Shown here in pieces: positions 33,519 to 45,519 of a stretch of DNA of 64,000 nucleotides (position 1 is its first letter; each line of letters starts with the position of its first letter). The DNA is taken from contig OZ022258.1 in the NCBI GenBank assembly GCA_963978905.1, positions 24,370,716-24,434,715 on the forward strand. The letters are read 5' to 3'. Origin of the DNA: Trichostrongylus colubriformis. Its lineage: Eukaryota > Nematoda > Chromadorea > Rhabditida > Trichostrongylidae. Made by a program: the position numbers and the translations under genes. The notes beneath the pieces are model-generated. The model was not told the DNA's origin. It ran no database searches and saw only the letters and a list, made by a program, of their open reading frames with translations.

Positions 33519-34660
33519 ATAGATGGGGACCGTATAGAACGTATAGAAAGAGCTGACCAGCGAATGAACTCCTAAGTACTTCAGAAGAGAGGTCTTTCCA
33601 AACAAAGATTACTTTTGCAAATAGCTCTTTACTATTTGTGGCGGCACGTGCAAAGAGTACAGGAAAGATTCATTTCTTGTGAACGGCTCAAGGGCCATAA
33701 ATGAGTGTTCAGAGGAGCGAAGGCGAATTGAAGAGCACTTTAAAGGGAAAAAGCCCTTCATTGCGTAACAGTGGGACTGAACAGCGCAATAATGCCAAAG
33801 TAGCTCTGAAGCGGCTGTGCGAGAAGTGAGTTGTGCGGTTGTTTGCGCTGTACAGTAGTATCAGTGCTCAGGTTGACGTGGGGGTTCGTCTCGGGCCTAA
33901 ACCGCCAAGTAAACATGCGGTAGTGGTGAACGAAAGGAGGAAAGTCGTGATGATTAGATTTCTCGGCGTTCAACGAGTAGCGGAGGTGATGTGTGGGTGG
34001 AAATAGCGACGCAACGAAGATTACGCCTACACGCCGATTCGCATAGTAACCGATTTAGACCCTCATGCAAACAGCCACCACAGAAAGTTACTAAAAGGCA
34101 TAAGATGTGATTTTCAAGGCGTTTTCTGCAAAACTGAACAGCGAAAACAGAGCAATGTCCCTGCTACCGCTCCAACGGATGTTACCCTTTCAAACTGGTA
34201 ATCCTTCAAAGTGTAGTGGTAGGTACAAGCCTTATATGTGAATGCAGGATTAACTGAAAATGGCTGCATTCAATGGAAATTCATTGTGTAGAACGTGAAC
34301 AGACTCTTTTGTAACTCGGAGTGGAATTCGAATGCACAGTGCACATCAGAGGATCGGTCGATGCTAATTAATTTACAATAAATCTTTACAATATTGATGC
34401 TAAAGCGTGAAAAAACCAGGAACTGTCCTGAATCATGAGGTATAGAGGAATGCCCAGAGCGAACACAGCCGTAGAAATAATTCAGGCATCAGGAGGAGAA
34501 TGATTATTTTAGAAGAACCCTAGAGATCAAGGAGTGGTGGAGCTTCGGTAAAAGGCGCTCTGCACTTCTCCATAAGGTTCCAGATTTCTCGCTAGCCTTT
34601 ATTTGGCAGCGCTTCCCCACGTGAGCAAAGCTTGTCACGTACTCCATTTGACAAGGATTA
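33519..34660. other. no supported gene
   Basis: No motif-bearing frame was found. The sequence leads directly to the left end of the Tc1/mariner element. Confidence 0.4.
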
Positions 34661-35574
34661 TACAGGGTGCGCCAAAATTACGGCGAATGGACATGCGCGC
34701 ACATTTTGAACAATTATTGAAGGATGCTGTACTTTTCTCTGCTTCTGTCATTTTTATAGTGTTGACGTATTCATACCTAACATATATGACCGAAAAAATA
34801 TATCATCGTGAATATGGTTAAGCGATCCTGCTATCGTTCTGCAATCATTGGACTCCATCGACACGGATTTTCGGCACGCGGAATTCATGAGCGTGTTGGT
34901 GTTCATCTGAGTGTCATCTACCGTTCCATCAAATGCTACGAGGAACAAGGAACCAAGAGCGACCGATCTTGATGGGGGAGGCGTGTAACTGTGACCACGA
35001 ACAGCAATCTGAGGAAGGTACGCGAGAGGATCCGCACAGAGCCGTCGCGCTCGGTCCTCCGAATGGCTCGAGAAATGGACATCAAGGAGGGCGAATAGTT
35101 GCCCTGGACTAATGCTCACTTCAGAGGACATAACTGAACGTTGCAGCAAGACGGAGCTCCCGCTCACAGCGCACGTGTGGTCCAGAAGTGGTGCAAGACC
35201 AGTTTCCCGAATTTATCCGCTTCGAGGAGTGGCCAGCCAATTTACCAGATTAAAATCTTATGGATTACAGAGCCAGTCTGTTCTAGAAGCAAAGGCCTGC
35301 ACAAAATCGCACGCTCCGTGGAATCACTGAAGAAAGCTGTTCAGAAAGCGTGGGACGAGCTCAGCGCGCCGCACTTGCGTGCCACGGTCGATGCCTTCAT
35401 GACGCGTCTCAAGGCCTGTGTCGATGCCAACGGAGGGATTTCCGAAATTCACTTATTGTGTATGATTGGTAAGTGAACAATAATGGTAAATACGTCTTTA
35501 GTTCCTTAAGATTGTTATGCTCTCGTTCTAGGCGACTCAAATACCTTTTCGCTATAATTTTGGCGCACCCTGTA
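34661..35574 (+). mobile_element. internally deleted Tc1/mariner element
   Basis: It has 27-bp terminal inverted repeats starting TACAGGGTGCGCCAAAATTA at the left (34661-34687), with the complement at 35548-35574. They differ at two positions, and TA lies at both borders. It contains the two ends of a transposase gene but lacks the middle. At 914 bp it is shorter than the usual 1.2-1.6 kb. Confidence 0.92.
34814..35476 (+). pseudogene. Tc1/mariner transposase, broken
   Basis: A start ATG at 34814 opens an N-terminal helix-turn-helix region (SAIIGLHRHGFSARGIHERV...SVIYRSIKCY), which would bind the terminal repeats. An in-frame TGA follows at about codon 53. The same frame then runs on through VTVTTNSNLRKVRERI to a TAG at 35096. 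The middle of the catalytic domain, including the first catalytic Asp, is missing. The coding sequence resumes at 35141 with QQDGAPAHSARVVQKWC, which holds the second conserved Asp. A frameshift and a stop fall within the LPD.N.MDY motif around the third acidic residue. The C-terminal part (ESLKKAVQKAWDELSAPHLR) is well preserved. The copy cannot encode active transposase but may be mobilised in trans. Confidence 0.88.
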
Positions 35575-37847
35575 GTGAATAGGATAAGGGAAATGTCCGC
35601 GCTGAAGATCCACTGAAAGAAGGAATGGGGTCCTATTCAGCGAACTGATGGTCGCCGATGCATCTCTCACTGTAGCACAGTCTAGAAACCCTGGCAGTGG
35701 TATTGTCAGGATTGCTTCTCCCACGTAGCGATGTAGAAAAGTGATATAATGGCAGCCAATTTTACATAATGAATCTGTGAGACGTCAGCACAACTCAGGA
35801 AGTCATAGACTTTCAGTTGACAGTTGAAGAATGTGGTGACCATTGGGAATAGATGGGTGAGCGTCATTATTAGGGACCTTAATTTGATCGATTTCAATGC
35901 AGAAACACACAAGTATGGATGATTGCGTTCGGGCAGATCTGTTGGCAGTCACTCAACTAGGCTCATGTGTGAGCACAAGGTGATCCAAAGAAGACACGGC
36001 AGGAAAGGCAATGTGGGGGATCGCAAATAACCAAGCAGTGACTTATGGGAGGGTAAAAAAGGGCACATTAATTCAAATAAAACAAGGAAAATTCTTTTTA
36101 AGTCAATAGCAAGTACAAAATGGAGTAAAGCGAGTAGACCACAGATGCTGCGCTGTCGGAATCTTGAGTTAGTTTGCTGTCTCACCACCAGGTTTTTCTA
36201 AAGCAATCTCGAAATGATGGTGAAGGCGCTTATTGGGATACCTTGCGCATCAAAAAGCTTCGTGCCACTTTTAGATAGCTGAAAAAGTTAGAAAAGTGAA
36301 ACAAGTTCCGAAAAAATGTAAGGAATCCTCAGTGTAGCGCCATGAGCACATGAGTTTACAAAAATCTATGTGTTTGTGGCGTCACATTTACAAAATATGA
36401 GGTGAGGAAAGAGTAGCCGTATGGCGGGAGGCGTCGCTGCCACATGCGCAGCCCATCGCTCGTATCGCGTGCAGGTCAAGGTTCGAATTATTTTTTAGAA
36501 TTCACGAAGCTGAGCCGCCTGCTCGATATCGGCTAGTGTGCATAGTAAGACAATGAATAGGCCACTTATCTCCACAATTGTGAGGAGATTAGGGGATGTG
36601 AGACATCACAAAGGTAGACGAATCAGGGTGCTATAGATGTAAACACAGGCCACCTCAACTCTCCTTTGATGTTCGCTGTGAATCTTATGACTAATATTGA
36701 CTGGCGAAGTTGAGATATACCCGCTATAAAAAAAATTTGGCCAACGCTTGACAGAGAGTGAGGGGCGCGGCGGTTGTTTGCACAGGGGTGGAGTCATAGG
36801 TTACTGAATGGGCGCTTTGAGGCTGCAAGAAAGTTGGCCTGGGAGTTGGTTGGCTGGAATAGAACGCAAATAATGTGCTCCACACAACAATTAACACTGA
36901 TAGAAAACCAGTTTGGAAATGTGCGGACAGGAGAGAAATCGCACGAGCGCATGCGCTTTTTTTGTTGCTGTCAACCAGCCCACTCTCCCTTTCGGAATGT
37001 ACCCATGCACTTTTAACGGATGATCGCACCTGTTCTGAACAAATCACTGACATAAAAAAACACGACATCGGGAAGCACGTTTTGACACTCCACCGGATCT
37101 TGTCGTTATCATTAAGTGCGTTGAAACACAGCGGAAACGGTAGTTCTTGCCATTGTTCGCGCCGAAAAAAGGCGCAGCTTTTCATCAAATGACTAAGTTA
37201 CAAGGTCCCGAGAGCGTGATCAGGTTAGGGTCGAGAGCTTCTCTGAGAGTGTAGCATCTTATAGTTTTTAAAGAAACTAGCCTTTTCGGTGAAATTTCAG
37301 CGATGAGGGGATCTCCAAGAAACGTCATTTATAGATAAACACTTGGTACTAGGTAGCAATGGTTATGATTATTAATAGAGAACTTTTTAGTAGTGTCTTG
37401 AGTATAGAAACAAGTATTCTCGGGAGCGTTGATCCTGTGGCAAGTCGTATTTCGAAATGAAATAGTAGCCGCCTTTCGCGAGGGTGTGAGTCAGTAGGGC
37501 CGAAAATTTGCATTGCCCACCTACGACGCTATGGGTGCAAGTAAGGGGTGCCGCACTAGTTGAGTTCTGAAGGATGGTGCCTACATGTGCATTATTTTAT
37601 CGTTTTAGGACTTAACTAATGCGGCACCCCTAGTTCGCTTCCATTAAACAGCGCGCCGAACGCGGTTTCGCGAACTTCTGTTCTGACGGCACACATCCTT
37701 GTAAAACCTTCACTCAAAGAAATCGTGCATGGAAAAATTAGTTTCTATATTTTCTCTATTACTCCCATATTTATGTTGTATTTGTCAACAAATACCGCGT
37801 ACAAAGTTTCACCCGAAAAAGTGAGCATCTTGTTAAGATACTCCAAC
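35575..37847. other. no supported gene; F4-like fragment at the end
   Basis: The longest frame is 36724-37188 (minus, 154 codons), with a possible hydrophobic segment FLSVLIVVWSTLFAFY followed by Thr/Pro-rich sequence. It has competing plus-strand frames and no recognised family, so I do not call it. At 37765-37830 lies a short F4 foldback fragment (TTTATGTTGTATTTG then CCCGAAAAAGTGAG). Confidence 0.3.
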
Positions 37848-38006
37848 TACGGTCCATTTCGGAGCGCCTGACAGGGTGTGGCCTACGGACTTGGGTGAGT
37901 GACGAGAGAGAGAACGTGACGGGTGTGTGGCGGGGTAAGTGATTTTGATACACGTTCATTCAAGTCCGTAGGCCACGCTCTGTCAGGCGCTCTGAAATGG
38001 ATCATA
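37848..38006. mobile_element. short palindromic MITE family M2, copy A
   Basis: Inverted arms of about 43 bp carry TCCATTTCGGAGCGCCTGAC and GTGGCCTACGGACTT on the left and their complements on the right (to about 38006), around a spacer of about 65 bp. The second copy is at 43764-43910. It is non-coding. Confidence 0.85.
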
Positions 38007-38015
38007 TGTTGGCTA

Positions 38016-38890
38016 AGGGAAGGACCCCAGGTCGAAGTGGCCATTCGGAATGAGGTACATATGGTCCGATGTATTTCGGACGCTGATCCTGAATTTGCAT
38101 TCCAAATTTGCAGAACGATTCTCTGAGGGGAGTTATGGAGTTTTTCTGAATGAACGGCTACACGTTGGATCTCATTGGCGAGGCACTATGTCATCCCCCC
38201 CCCCGTGCAAATTTTCAGCCAAACCCAGTTTTGGTCCAACTTCGGAAAAATGGGGGGGGGGCAGGGGATGAAATGGTAGTTTTCGAATTTTCTTCTACAG
38301 AAAACTCTGCAACCTGAACAAGATAACCTACACATAGTTGTTACATTTGCCCATCACACTAAACGTACGAAACAAGCGTCAAATAGGAGCATTACCTAGG
38401 CAAGGGTCAACAACTTCTCCTTTGTTCAATGGGCTGCCACCCAATTTGACGGGTTGCATACAACATACCTAAATATTTAACAAGTGTAACAGAGATACTC
38501 CTTCTTCCCTGCGCGATTCCTTCAAACGTCGGACCATATGTATCCTATTCCGAATGGCCACTTCGACCTGGGTCCTTCCCTTGTAAGATACACTACTAGC
38601 CCATGAATTTTTCCGTAATTTGGTTAAATTCTCGAAGTGGCTAAAAACTTGTCCTTCGGGGTAGTTTGACTCCCTAATCACGAAAATCGCCATGGTTTTG
38701 CGCAAGAACGTCTCGCTCGCGTGCTATGGGCTTCCAAACCTACCATATAATAGTACGGTTTTTTTCAAAAAAAAACCTCCATAACTCCGCTCAGAGAATC
38801 GTTCTGCAAATTTCGAATACAGATTCGAGATCAGCGTCCGAATTACGTCGGACCATATGTACCTCATTCCGAATGGCCACTTCGAGGGTG
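38016..38890. repeat. complex inverted repeat F6
   Basis: A segment of about 110 bp at 38027-38136 (GTCGAAGTGGCCATTCGGAA through GAGGGGAGTTATGGAG) recurs in inverse orientation at 38776-38886. A third, shorter inverse copy is at 38526-38585, and it also shares GGTCCTTCCCT with 38018-38035. C and G runs of 9 to 10 sit at 38196 and 38253. The nesting suggests repeated foldback insertion or template switching. Confidence 0.8.
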
Positions 38891-39122
38891 GCCATTCGGA
38901 ATGAGGGGCTAGATATTCCCACTATGCGTATCCGACCACGATGGACGGGTATTCTGGGGCCCCTCTTCCTCGGTCACCAGGTTGAGAAGCTGTATTTCTT
39001 AGCCGGGCTCTCTTTTTTCCGTTTGAAGCTTTGCATGCAGCTTTTATTGAGCAAATACAACATACCTAAATATTTAACAAGTGTAACAGAGATACTCCTT
39101 CTTCCCTGCGCGATCCCTTCAA
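38458..39122. repeat. 65-bp direct duplication, two copies
   Basis: ACAACATACCTAAATATTTA and the following bases down to CCCTGCGCGATTCCTTCAAA occur at 38458-38522 and again at 39057-39122 with one or two changes. The second copy directly follows an F4-like half arm (38985-39056), which contains GAAGCTTTGCATGCAGC and TTATTGAGCAAATAC. Confidence 0.85.
38862..38906. repeat. near-perfect 19-bp hairpin
   Basis: CTCATTCCGAATGGCCAC is followed after a 7-nt spacer by its exact reverse complement. It marks the right end of the F6 complex. Confidence 0.85.
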
Positions 39123-39124
39123 AG

Positions 39125-40690
39125 CACGGCGCGACGCAACTGCGGTGCTTGTACCTTTCTTCGGTTTCAAGATAGTGACAGCCGAACTTTATCTCGAATG
39201 TATGCGAATATGTAAACACTTCACGACTCCTCAGAGATCATTTTAGAAAAGAACGAATAGCAGAGAACGAAAAAGGAAAGAAATTGTGACTAATGCTGTT
39301 TATGCCCAGTTTTTTTAGATCCCTCCTATCTATGCCCAGAACCAAGCACGAATCAACCTTCCTCAAACGGTTCGGATAATATGTCCCCAAACGACTCGAT
39401 TAGGGCCCGACCATAAGGTCCTTCAGAATTTTGCTTTCACCGGCATCTCCTCAACAGTGATACTACCCATCAAAGGTTTGGTGAACCTTCGCCGTTTCGT
39501 GCAAGCAAACTGGTCTCGGAAGAAAAGGATGTTACCAACAATGAAAAAAGGAATTTATAAAGACAGTTGCATATTGACATGTGCCGATGAACACCAACAT
39601 TAGTGACTCATTCAATATTCTATCTGTGCGACGGCCGCTTATATTACGTCTTTTTCACAGGTTATTACGGACGAGAAAGCGCCGTCAAAAAGCAATAGAA
39701 GGCGCAATTAAATATTTATGAATGCGTGAGAGTAGAAGCTTCAGTGAATCGTTGAAGGGCATACATAAAATGAAACCCGTTGGCCATGTTTCCACTTCCG
39801 ACTCAGTAATCCAATCTAATGTTTTTTTCGAACAAGCCTGAAATAATGGGAAAATTCTGGAAAGGCAGTATGGCTTCTGATTCTGTCTCTGCGGCGCTGG
39901 CCACTGCTTAGCAAGGAAACTTGGCCTTTATGAAAGATACCGCGAGTGCACAATGTGGTCACGATATGGGTTACGGTGGCCGGCAGCTTGTTATTTGCAC
40001 ATTTGACGCCTTGCTAAGATGTCAAGTGTGAATTCATTTTTTTTTGTTATAAGCACCCTTTTTCTCAGGTTTTTCCTTGCTTTCGTTGTTTCACTTGTTT
40101 CTTGCTGCACACTGTTTTCACATCTTTAACATCATCTTGAATGAAATCAAATTTGCCCTAGCGACATCAGATGACAGTGGCGTCGGCGGGCCTAAAGCGT
40201 GCAGCTCCAGGTGAAGCGCGCACGAATCGAAATAGCTCCCTTAAGACGCATTTTCCAAGGCAATGTTCGCTACACATCATTTTTTCTCAGTTTGAATTCT
40301 CAATTAGAGAGAGCATTGTTCTGAGATACTTTTTCTTCCTTGCTACACCCGTCCCCGGTACCTGCTAACTATCTCCCTTCACTTTCCTAAGCATATTCAA
40401 AAACGGTCAAAATTAACTTTCTCGATTGGGCGCCATATTTTCAAAGCATTCTTGTCGAGGTATGAGCCCATCATCCTCCTGCTATCGTTCATAAGACCGC
40501 ATACTATGCATGGCCATGGTCGAAGTAGATGCCGCTCTGTTCCATCCCATAAGGTGGAAATATTCTATCCCATGGAGTGGAAACAGTGTTGGTGCGTACA
40601 AAAGTGTACAATACAGCTTTACGAGACACTTGCCGTAGTAAGGAAATCTTGCGCTTAAGGCTTCCAAAAACATCCGTTCGGAACAAGGAG
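39125..40690. other. no supported gene
   Basis: Frames at 40171-40368 and 40452-40658 (plus) and their opposite-strand shadows have no motif. Nothing repetitive was seen. Confidence 0.4.
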
Positions 40691-40691
40691 T

Positions 40692-41210
40692 TCGAGGGCT
40701 TCAGAGCACCTACGGTATCAGGGTCAACTTAAAACAATGGAGCCAGGTTCCGTGGTGGGTCTTTTCTGGGAAGCTTCCCAAGGATTGATCCTTCGCTTCG
40801 TGGAAGTCAGAGAGCCCTTGCAGCTCGGACAACGCAGCTATGATCCGAAGTGTCAAGTTCATTCCTCGAACCCTCCTCCGAAGGGTTTTCAGTGGTAATG
40901 GTACGTTTTGGTTCTTGGAAACGAAGGACGTTGGGAGCCTGGAAATGGAAAAACGGAATACCTACGGGCACCACCCAATATGAATCCCTTCTGGAACCCA
41001 GAGTGAACGGACCTCAGCAAGGTCGTGAACAAGTATGACGAAATCTCGGGTTTCGTTGAGAAGACATATCATGGTCACTCGGAACAAGCCCCCGTTTCTG
41101 CTCTTGCAAGAGGCGTTTACGGAGAATTGTGACAGAGAGAAGTCTGCTCCTCACTTTAGAGATGAGAAACCCTCGACAGAATTTGCTGAAGTTCGACTAG
41201 TTGGGTTGAG
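40692..41210. repeat. dispersed repeat R3, copy B
   Basis: Second copy of R3, in the same orientation as 9835-10370, with the same succession of conserved blocks from CACCTACGGTATCAGGG to TTTGCTGAAGTTCGA. Confidence 0.75.
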
Positions 41211-41556
41211 ACCGAGCCGAGCAGTTGAGAAAGGTGTATGATCAGTTAAGTTCAGAATAACCAACAAGTAGTACTTATCGTTTTTAGAATATCACGGTTT
41301 TAGTATCATGGACCCAGAATTTGAAGCAGTTGCCTACGGAAACTGCCCGTGAGGGATTCATTTGAGTCTGGCACAAAACTAGTCATGCAAGTGCACTGCA
41401 CTGCAGTCTCTGACATACCGGTCTGCTAGGAGTAATCACCGCGACCGATCCTGGTGCTTAGCGACCAGTCATACTTTATATAGGGGATTTTGCGAGATTG
41501 CTTTAATCAGTTGGTAGAATCCGGTTGTGCTCATGGCGGCTCAGTACGGTTACAAT

Positions 41557-41623
41557 GCGAAGCCAGGATGGATAGAAGATTGGTAGGTTAAGCCCAGGAT
41601 GGATAGAAGACTAGAAGGTTGAA
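41557..41623. repeat. tandem duplication of about 30 bp
   Basis: CAGGATGGATAGAAGA followed by a T/C-rich GTAGGTT-like end occurs twice in tandem. Confidence 0.8.
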
Positions 41624-41829
41624 AAACTTTAGAATTATTAGCCGTGTTTGAAGGGGAGTTTGAATGAAAAGTACGTAAACTGAGCAGTTTTGAAGCCTGA
41701 TGAGTTTTGAAGTTTTGAAGCATCTCAAGGTACACTACAGGGTACAGGACCTTGAGTGGCTTAAAACGCCAAGCTATGAAATGAGGAGTGCTGAAGGGCT
41801 CGCTAACAAGGCGAAACTCCTAGGACCTG

Positions 41830-42010
41830 CAATCACGTCTAAGTTGGGCGGGCCTAGGCGGCATCGTGGAGCCGCGCTGGCTTTTTTGGCTCTGAAAGCT
41901 CCAGGAACTCACACTTACGCCCTTTGTAGAGGTACAGCTCATCTGGTTGTGGGTGAAATTTTTTGACTACAGAGGAGGCTGCGATACCCCGATAATTCTG
42001 GAATGAGCCC
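41830..42010. repeat. fragment of palindromic family F5
   Basis: It resembles the right arm of the palindrome at 54245-54736 (shared GGGCGGGCCTAG-like, GCTCCAGGAACT, ACGCC, GAGGTACAGC and CTGGAATG blocks). The copy is diverged. Confidence 0.55.
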
Positions 42011-43763
42011 TCAATGTTCAACAGCAGTATGTTACCCTGAAAGTTTATCTGAAATACCCAGAAAAAATAACTACAAACATCAGAATTTTTCTGAAGGACT
42101 CTTGGCAGTATATATCGGTGCGTAGCAAAATGTCGGGATTTGCTATGCATGGCCTTTCCCCTCCTTTCTGTTCCACGCTATCCCCCTAACAGGGTGTAGC
42201 AAAGGTGCTATATACCCAATATCCTAAAATCCATCGATCAATTTAGAAGCCTTTCCGGCTTTTTTTGAGATTCTAAATTGACTTTTGGAGGCTCAGTGTT
42301 GTTGCACATTCAGGATTGTCAACGAATCCATAAGCTACCCTATCAGCTTTAATCGTTTTACATGTAAATGTGGTGGATTGCTGCACATAACTCAACATAC
42401 CCATGCGTTCTGGAAATACAAGACAGCGGATTCGATTTTTTACAAGGAAAAGCGTTAGAAGTGATTCCGTTTCATCGATTCACCCAAGCCATAGTTCAAA
42501 TCTGATGCGATCGCTAGTTTGAGAGATTCCTATAGCTTTCCAGGAAAAATAAGAATTTATAGTCAACTTGGACCGACGATTAGCAGAGAAAGAGGGGACC
42601 AGGCGCTACCAAATGGTAAAACACAAGCAGTATACAAGAAGGATAGCATCCGAATCTTGAGCCGTATTCGGTCGGAAAACCCAATTAGAAGAAAATAAAT
42701 CATATATTGTGTGGTACTGGGATCTCATGACATTATGACATGTGCTGTTCGAGTATCACAGGTATGCCAATACAGTTACTGTGATGTCTCATACACAGTC
42801 GTCATTATGCTAGAAGTGCAGAGCGTCGTCAGAGGAGAGAGTGAGAGTAAAGCACTGCGAGAAGTGGAAGAATTGAAGTGGATCTGACGGCGGCAATTCA
42901 TGGGTGGAGGAGGAAAAGGGGTATTAGCGATGACTCAGACCGGCTGATATCTAGTTCACTTACATACCTCTGGACTCAGTGACTCACTGTGACCGAATAA
43001 GGCAGCAGCAGTGCTTATACGAAAAAGCGAGAAACAAGCGAAGTTATTACCCATAAATCCCCTGAGGCTGAAGGACAAATGAAATGCTATCAACTTTAGT
43101 AGTCCTCACTACGCTTGCAAAAAATTGCCATTTGAGAGCGCTTCCGGATGTCTTTCAAGTGCACTTTCATGGAAAGTGAGTTTTTCCGGTAATAATCCAA
43201 TGAGTGAGCTCTTATTGCCTGACCAAGCTCTTATTGCCTGACCATACCTCAGCGTCCATTCTGAAAGTTCTGCACTCTTTCCATTCACATACCCACCAGT
43301 GGCCAAACACACACATCTATCAATATCTTTATTTCTAAGCATTATGACATGATTGACCGTGGATTAGTAAACACAGTTGAGAAGGACTGGAGAAGTGTCT
43401 TAGAGCACTTCTTCCATGCAAAGTTCGAGTAATGCATCATGTGGCATAAAGCGCTGTCAAGTGGAGGCATGAAGATATGTGAAGTAAGGGTATGGGTATC
43501 CACCTGGGAGCGTAATGTAACGAACAGGAAACGAATATTCAAATCCGTAACAAAAGCTATCAATCAGAAGTCTATTTATATGCGCAAAAAACATGGGATT
43601 TGGCAAGACGACAAGAATGGACCACAGTTGTCTGTATGAATGCTCATTAGAGACGTTATTTGTAGAAATGCTTTTTAGGGGCGGGGTTCGTTCAGATGGG
43701 CGTTTGGCAGGGCGAGCAACGTGGCTACTAAGGATATCGCCGAGAAAATAAAACCCAATTATG
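42011..43763. other. no supported gene
   Basis: Contains a 19-bp tandem duplication (AGCTCTTATTGCCTGACCA, about 43209-43245) and short frames without motifs. Confidence 0.4.
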
Positions 43764-43910
43764 TACGGTCCATTTCGGAGCGCCTGATAGGGCGTGGCCT
43801 ACGGACTTGGGTGAGTGGCGAGAGTGAGATTGTGTGGCGAGATGAGAGAGTTTGATACACTCTCATAGTCCGTAGGCCACGCCCTATCAGGCGCTCCTAA
43901 ATGGAGTATA
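43764..43910. mobile_element. short palindromic MITE family M2, copy B
   Basis: Inverted arms matching copy A (TCCATTTCGGAGCGCCTGAT, GGCCTACGGACTT), with TA at or near both ends and a GAGAGTGAGA-type spacer. Confidence 0.85.
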
Positions 43911-44239
43911 CTCAAACAGCCCTTCGTTTTTCAGCCATTGAATAAAACTACGTTTTGTCGGAGACAGGTAAACCATGAGTTGCTACCTTTCGCCTAAAGT
44001 CATTGATGTTTTCACTTGACATAACATTTTTGCCAAATTTTTGTAATTAGTGTTATTGGCGAATTTTTCTGATCTTAAAAGATGAATTGGTATTTCACAT
44101 GAGCCATTGCATTTGTAATCGTCATGAGGCACCATTCTGGTCCATAGTAACACTGTGAGTGAAAAGTGAATCATTGAATGAATACGTAAATAAATGAAAA
44201 CACTACGACCGAGAGCTATAAATTATACAAGTATAACCA

Positions 44240-44545
44240 CCAGAGCTGAGGTGGTGTAGGGACAGGTGGCGCCCACCCCACTCTCATGGTGCGAGGGTTA
44301 AACACCGCATCAACGCCCGCCCAGGCCAGCCAGACCTTTTGTCCCTCCGGGGTCGGCAGATTGGTACCAGACTCTTCTGGGAGGATAAAAGCACTGACTT
44401 GTACATCTGCTGGCCACCGCAAGTCATTGTATAGGCCACATCATATTCACCAGCCATCACGATTGTGAATGGAACTAGAATGTGCGGCGCGTCTCACAGA
44501 AGTGATTGGTTAACGCCAGAAACTTTATCCTTTATCCTTTATATA
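44240..44545. repeat. repeat R4, simple copy B
   Basis: It runs from GGTGGTGTAGGGACAGGTGG through CCCTCCGGGG, TCTGGGAGGATAAAAGCACT and CCACCGCAAGTCATTGTATA to GTTAACGCCAGAAACTTTAT. Each block occurs once. The inverted form at 21943-22372 shares all the blocks but has duplicated segments. The identity of the repeat is unknown. Confidence 0.8.
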
Positions 44546-45519
44546 ACAATCCAAACGTTTTCTTGTAATCCCTATGACCGAGAAGTTTTAGCCCTTTCAG
44601 TTCGGAGTTTCCTAGAAAAAACATTGAGCTGTGAAAATTTATGGTTGGTATACGCAAAAGGGATTCGATGCGAAAAATGGTCCCGAAAGGTTTTCAGATG
44701 CACTAGTAAGCTGCTTCTGCGTCGTGTTGTTTTTGATTTATGGCAGGATGCCTATATAGAAAAAAACAATGTACATGAGCCCATGTTACAAACTAGCCAT
44801 ATCCGACTCTAACACTGCTCTTCCCTCAATCAATCTTGATGCCAATTAGTGGCTGAAGGGATTCGAAATATCCAGGCTTTTAAAGGTGGATTTTATCCAC
44901 AGATTCACTTAGATGCGTAGTGGAGCTCCTGCCAGAGTGATAGGACCGCTTCTTCGAAGGCGTGAAAACGATGACTGCATAGATAAGCTGAGGCTTTCCA
45001 TGTCCCGAGCCTGATGTAAAATCTCCTCTGAGAATCGCTCTATGTGGAGAACTTTCGAAAATTGATTCATTTTGTTTTTGAACACAAATAGGCTGTTCAC
45101 TAGACTTTGCATAGCTGTGCAAGAGAGTCCATAATCTTCAGTGAAGGGAGAACATCAGTCACGCTGAGCAATCCACCAGCTTCAGTTTTTATGGGGTTGT
45201 AGAGGTGATTATCGGAGAGAGTTCCGATTTGGCTAGAACTAATACCTGGGGATAAGTGGCCTGTAGAAGCAAATAAGACACTCACTTGGCGCGGAACCGC
45301 GTAATGCTTACGCAAAAAAAGGTCTGAATCTTTAGATTCCTGTACCTAAGCGACATGCTGTTTCGCGCTGAAAGTGTGAGAAACGTTTCCTTAATAAGGA
45401 TGTCAAGTATCAATTATTGACACGGCCGACACCTGGAGCGCAGATCAGGTGGTTTAAGGCCGAACGAGTGCCGCATTTATGTTCTACGGGTGAAATTATC
45501 TTTAGGTCAAAGTTTCCAG
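44546..45519. other. no supported gene
   Basis: A plus-strand frame ending at 44812 has a stretch (REVLALSVRSFLEKTLSCENLWLVY) that could be an exon upstream of 45520-45974, but no splice signals settle it. The rest shows nothing. Confidence 0.3.

Noticed and set aside
36724..37188. 154-codon minus-strand frame with a hydrophobic segment
   Set aside because: Equally open plus-strand frames lie opposite, there is no splice context and no family is recognised.
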